A stretch of 9,610 nucleotides of DNA from Sulfurovum sp. (lineage in GTDB: Bacteria > Campylobacterota > Campylobacteria > Campylobacterales > Sulfurovaceae), in the NCBI GenBank assembly GCA_020719895.1, contig DYPM01000070.1, positions 1-9,610 on the forward strand. Reading direction: 5' to 3'. This document shows positions 7,138 through 9,610 of the stretch, in pieces. Position numbers and translations under genes: made by a program. The notes below the pieces were generated by a model that searched no databases, was not told the origin of the DNA, and was given only the letters and a program-made list of their open reading frames with translations. Numbering within the stretch: position 1 is the first letter of the stretch; every line of letters starts with the position of its first letter.

Positions 7138-7251
7138 TGAACCCTCTGATTAAATAGATTGCTTCACAACGTTCGCCATGACAAAATACTGTCATTGCGA
7201 GGTTTGGAACAAGCCGTGGCAATCTAAATAGTGTTTATTCAGAGGTCTCAA
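7137..7251. repeat. 115-base imperfect palindromic element (MITE/REP-like)
   Basis: The ends are inverted copies: TTGAACCCTCTGA (7137-7149) and TCAGAGGTCTCAA (7239-7251), 11 of 13 matching. Further in, TAGATTGC (7155-7162) pairs perfectly with GCAATCTA (7219-7226). CAC/GTG follows, and a central hairpin has ATGACA (7178-7183), a six-base loop, and TGTCAT (7190-7195), flanked by CGC/GCG. The GTCATTGCGAGG...GCAATCT wording recalls a short palindromic repeat scattered in many bacterial genomes. CAATCAA occurs just outside each side (7121-7127 and 7249-7255), a possible target duplication that partly overlaps the right end. No transposase lies within it and no T-run follows, so it is not a classic terminator. 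Confidence 0.6.
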
Positions 7252-7278
7252 TCAAATCAAAATGGAGGATAACGCAAC

Positions 7279-9090
7279 ATGAAACGATTGAGTGTAGTAC
7301 TAATGATGGCATTACTAAGCGGATGTTCAACCGAGAAGGTTGCAGAAGATTTGGGACTTGTTGATGTTACGCCTCCTGTTATTACAGTCAATGGTGAAAA
7401 TCCAAGAACAGTTGTGCAAGGCGTAGAGTATAAAGACGAGGGAGCGACAGCAAAAGACAAAACAGATGGAAACGTCCAAATTGTAACACTCAATAGTGTC
7501 GATAGTGCAAAGATTGGAAGTTATATCGTCACTTACACTGCAACCGATAAAGCAGGCAATCAAGCAGTAGCATTACGAACCGTAAATGTGATTGAAGATA
7601 CTGTTGCACCACAAATTACCCTCAAGGGAAACAATCCTATTTATGTCAATAGAGGGACGGTTTATACTGATCAAGGTGCAACGGCTACAGATACGATAGA
7701 TGGAAATGTGAATGTAGCAGTACAACACAATGTTGATATTGATAAAGTTGGAACTTATACTGTTTACTATACAGCAGTGGATAGTGTTGCAAATCAAACA
7801 ACTGCTACGCGTACGGTTTATGTTATTATTGATATTACGCCACCTGTGATTGAGCTTGAAGGTGAAAGTGAGATTTCGATTGCATTTGGAAGCGACTATA
7901 ACGATGCAGGTGCAACAGCAATCGATAATGTCGATGGAAAAATTGCTCCAACCATCACAAAAAATAGCGTCAATCCTAACAAAATAGGAGACTATGAAGT
8001 GGTCTATACAGCATCTGATGATGCTGGAAATGAATCAACTAAAACACGAAAAGTTCACGTAGTAGAAGATGTCACGCCTCCGACGATTACTCTTTATGGT
8101 AAAAATCCTATGTTGATTGATGTAGGTACAACCTATAGCGATGCAGGTGCAATTGCCACAGATGATTTAGATCCAAATATAGAGGTATCAATGATGAATG
8201 ATACTGTTGATACTTCTGTTGCAGGAAACTATTTTGTAATATACGTAGCAACAGACCATAGCGGTAATACAGCGACCAAAAAACGTGAAGTTGTAGTGAG
8301 CGATAAAACACCTCCTGTTATCACGATGCACGGCTCTTCCGTAGTGACTGTGCCTTATCTTGTGGGTTATAGTGATGAAGGTGCCAAGGCGTTTGATAAC
8401 GTAGATGGAAGTGTTGAAGTGGTCACAACAGGAAGTGTAAATAGCTCTATTTTGGGAAGCTACACGCTCACTTATACAGCCACAGATAGAGTAGGCAATA
8501 AATCTAATGCAACAAGAGTCGTCATCGTAGCAACCAATCTCAAAAAAACAGGTCAAACCCAAAGTTATGATCTTTCTGGCAATCTTATTACAGACGACAC
8601 ACTCAAAGATGACGGATATTATCAAGCAGGAGTCACTACTCGCTTTACAAGAGATGATGTGAATGCTATTGTGACAGATTATATTTCGGGCTTGATGTGG
8701 CAAGACAATAGTGTGGTTGTATCTGAAAAAAGAGCATGGTTGAGCCAATCAAACTATGAAAAATGCTCAAATGACCACTCTGCGATGGAGTGTTATAATC
8801 TTAGTGGCAATACAGCAAACACATACTGTTCTCAATTGGTATTGGGAGAGTATAGCGATTGGCGACTTCCAACAGTTCAAGAGTTGGAGGGAATTTTAAA
8901 TTACAGCTCCACAAATCCTACGATTGATTCTCTTTATTTTCAAAATACTGCATCAGGATACTATTGGACAAGCAGTACTGATATTTCCTCTAAAGACAAA
9001 GGATGGTATGTCTATTTTGGTGCAGGTCACAGCGATACATTCGTAAAATCGGGCAATTATTATGTCCGATGCGTACGAAGCCAAAACTAA
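7279..9090 (+). CDS. Surface lipoprotein with five Ig-like (DUF5011-type) repeats and C-terminal Lcl_C/DUF1566 domain
   Basis: A 603-residue secreted lipoprotein, probably an adhesin or surface-binding protein. The signal peptide MKRLSVVLMMALLSGC has a clear lipobox (LSGC), with C16 as the lipidated residue. Five tandem Ig-like repeats of 76-79 residues (~30-418) each begin with a TPPVITxxG-like block, contain Y.D.GA.A.D..DG in the middle, and end with GxYxVxYTATDxxGN. After a ~35-residue linker, residues ~455-603 form an Lcl_C (DUF1566) domain: GLMWQDN, DWRLPTVQEL, YYWTSS and NYYVRCVR. C517 and C598 are shared with the downstream paralogue as a likely disulfide; C496 and C505 sit in an extra loop and may form a second. 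The start is ATG 7279, with GGAGG at 7264-7268. The Lcl_C domain is named after a Legionella adhesin; the ligand here is unknown. Confidence 0.88.
   Translation: MKRLSVVLMMALLSGCSTEKVAEDLGLVDVTPPVITVNGENPRTVVQGVEYKDEGATAKDKTDGNVQIVTLNSVDSAKIGSYIVTYTATDKAGNQAVALRTVNVIEDTVAPQITLKGNNPIYVNRGTVYTDQGATATDTIDGNVNVAVQHNVDIDKVGTYTVYYTAVDSVANQTTATRTVYVIIDITPPVIELEGESEISIAFGSDYNDAGATAIDNVDGKIAPTITKNSVNPNKIGDYEVVYTASDDAGNESTKTRKVHVVEDVTPPTITLYGKNPMLIDVGTTYSDAGAIATDDLDPNIEVSMMNDTVDTSVAGNYFVIYVATDHSGNTATKKREVVVSDKTPPVITMHGSSVVTVPYLVGYSDEGAKAFDNVDGSVEVVTTGSVNSSILGSYTLTYTATDRVGNKSNATRVVIVATNLKKTGQTQSYDLSGNLITDDTLKDDGYYQAGVTTRFTRDDVNAIVTDYISGLMWQDNSVVVSEKRAWLSQSNYEKCSNDHSAMECYNLSGNTANTYCSQLVLGEYSDWRLPTVQELEGILNYSSTNPTIDSLYFQNTASGYYWTSSTDISSKDKGWYVYFGAGHSDTFVKSGNYYVRCVRSQN
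7366..8532 (+). repeat. Five tandem Ig-like domain repeats within the lipoprotein gene
   Basis: Protein-level repeats at approximately residues 30-107, 108-185, 186-264, 265-342 and 343-418. The units keep the same beta-sandwich signature but differ clearly in DNA sequence, so this is an old duplication rather than a recently expanded tandem array. They would form a stalk holding the C-terminal domain away from the membrane. Confidence 0.8.
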
Positions 9091-9120
9091 TTTGCGTTAT
9101 ATTGAAACAAGGAGTGTGAG

Positions 9121-9555
9121 ATGAAAAAACTACTATTGGCTTTTGGAGTATTGAGTCTACTTGCTTTTGGGGATTTGAGTAGAGACTCAAGTGGCATTGT
9201 GACAGATAGTGTTACAGGACTTGAGTGGCAAGACAACTACAGCGACAACGCTACTAAAATCAAAGTAGCAAATTGGAGCGATGCGATTGAGTATTGTGAA
9301 ACATTAACGCTCGATGGCGGTGGCTGGAGAGTTCCTAATATATTAGAACTCAAAAGCATTACAAATAAAAACAGGTACAACCCTTCGATTGACAGTGTAT
9401 TTCAAAATATTAAAACCTCTGAATATTGGTCTTCGACTTCTGATGGAGCAGGGAAGCGTTATAATGGACGTTTTGTCCATTTTTATCGTGGATTTGATGG
9501 TGTTTATGCCAAATCCCAAAATTACTATGTGCGATGTGTGCGTAATATAAAATAG
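9121..9555 (+). CDS. Secreted single-domain Lcl_C/DUF1566 protein
   Basis: A 144-residue exported protein with a Sec signal peptide: MKK, a hydrophobic core, and probable cleavage after AFG at residue 17. There is no lipobox. The rest is one Lcl_C domain: VTGLEWQDN (31-39), GGWRVPNILELKSI (67-80), a YNPSIDSVF segment, EYWSSTSD (101-108), and a C-terminal NYYVRCVR (134-141). C59 and C139 correspond to the conserved pair in the upstream lipoprotein, whose C-terminal domain is a clear paralogue. AAGGAG at 9109-9114 lies six bases before the ATG. The gene follows the lipoprotein by 30 bases, so the two are probably co-transcribed. It may be a soluble version of the same ligand-binding module. The function is not known. 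Confidence 0.85.
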   Translation: MKKLLLAFGVLSLLAFGDLSRDSSGIVTDSVTGLEWQDNYSDNATKIKVANWSDAIEYCETLTLDGGGWRVPNILELKSITNKNRYNPSIDSVFQNIKTSEYWSSTSDGAGKRYNGRFVHFYRGFDGVYAKSQNYYVRCVRNIK

Positions 9556-9599
9556 AGTTTTTGAAATACAAGTAATCTATCGCTATTAAAGGAAAAATT

Positions 9600-9610
9600 T
9601 TGAAACGTAA
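9600..9610 (+). CDS. Probable start of the next gene (3' partial)
   Basis: AAAGGA (9588-9593) is followed six bases later by TTG AAA CGT at 9600, which reads (M)KR and continues off the window. Good ribosome-binding-site spacing and a lysine/arginine start, like the two preceding exported proteins, suggest a third gene in the same transcription unit. Only three full codons are visible, so the product cannot be named. Confidence 0.35.

Noticed and set aside
7155..7226. Palindrome as a rho-independent terminator for rnhB
   Set aside because: The stems are long and interrupted and no T-run follows the hairpin; it fits a repeat element better.
7262..7282. Six-codon frame ATG GAG GAT ... TGA overlapping the lipoprotein start
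   Set aside because: Its first codons are the ribosome binding site of the lipoprotein gene itself and nothing precedes it to load ribosomes.
8960..9552. Template/variable repeat pair of a diversity-generating retroelement between the two Lcl_C genes
   Set aside because: The two 3' ends match as protein but differ in many synonymous positions, not mainly at adenines, which is ordinary paralogue divergence.
9561..9589. TTGAAA-N17-TATTAA as a promoter for the gene starting at 9600
   Set aside because: Transcription would begin around 9596, after the AAAGGA ribosome binding site at 9588-9593, so the two signals cannot both work for that gene.
1..9610. tRNA, rRNA, CRISPR array, insertion-sequence transposase or integrase
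   Set aside because: No cloverleaf, rRNA-like, regularly spaced repeat or transposase/integrase-like protein sequence was seen on either strand.

Overview
The window is an AT-rich stretch with every supported gene on the + strand and tightly packed. Codon use, short overlapping genes, and the style of the TonB-dependent receptor, RNase HII and Lcl_C-domain proteins suggest a free-living Campylobacterota (Sulfurimonas/Sulfuricurvum/Sulfurovum-like). That placement is my inference; no rRNA or other phylogenetic marker is present.

Layout. Positions 1-2048 hold the C-terminal beta-barrel of a TonB-dependent outer-membrane receptor that enters from outside the window. From 2098 to 7049 runs what looks like one operon: an OmpR/PhoB-family response regulator; a 30-codon open frame overlapping both neighbours; a calcineurin-like metallophosphoesterase of the PlcP type; a GT4 glycosyltransferase of the Agt type; a 15-codon open frame with a strong ribosome binding site; a two-domain acyltransferase with the architecture of the ornithine-lipid synthase OlsF; and rnhB (ribonuclease HII). 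Genes overlap or lie within 55 bases of each other. A 229-base intergenic region (7050-7278) follows, holding phased direct repeats, a possible sigma70 promoter and a 115-base imperfect palindrome. Downstream are two secreted proteins sharing a C-terminal Lcl_C (DUF1566) domain: a 603-residue lipoprotein with five tandem Ig-like repeats, and a 144-residue single-domain paralogue. A further gene appears to start at the last bases.

Main idea. The set PlcP-type phospholipase C + Agt-type diacylglycerol glycosyltransferase + OlsF, behind a PhoB-like regulator, is what would be expected of a phosphorus-sparing membrane-remodelling operon. Phospholipid would be cut to diacylglycerol plus a phospho-alcohol, the diacylglycerol capped with sugar, and phosphorus-free ornithine lipid made alongside. 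PlcP/Agt remodelling is established in rhizobia and several marine bacteria. Seeing it joined to OlsF and its own regulator in an apparent campylobacterotal operon is the most notable observation here. Gene families are read from motifs. Phosphate control is inferred, and no pho box could be identified.
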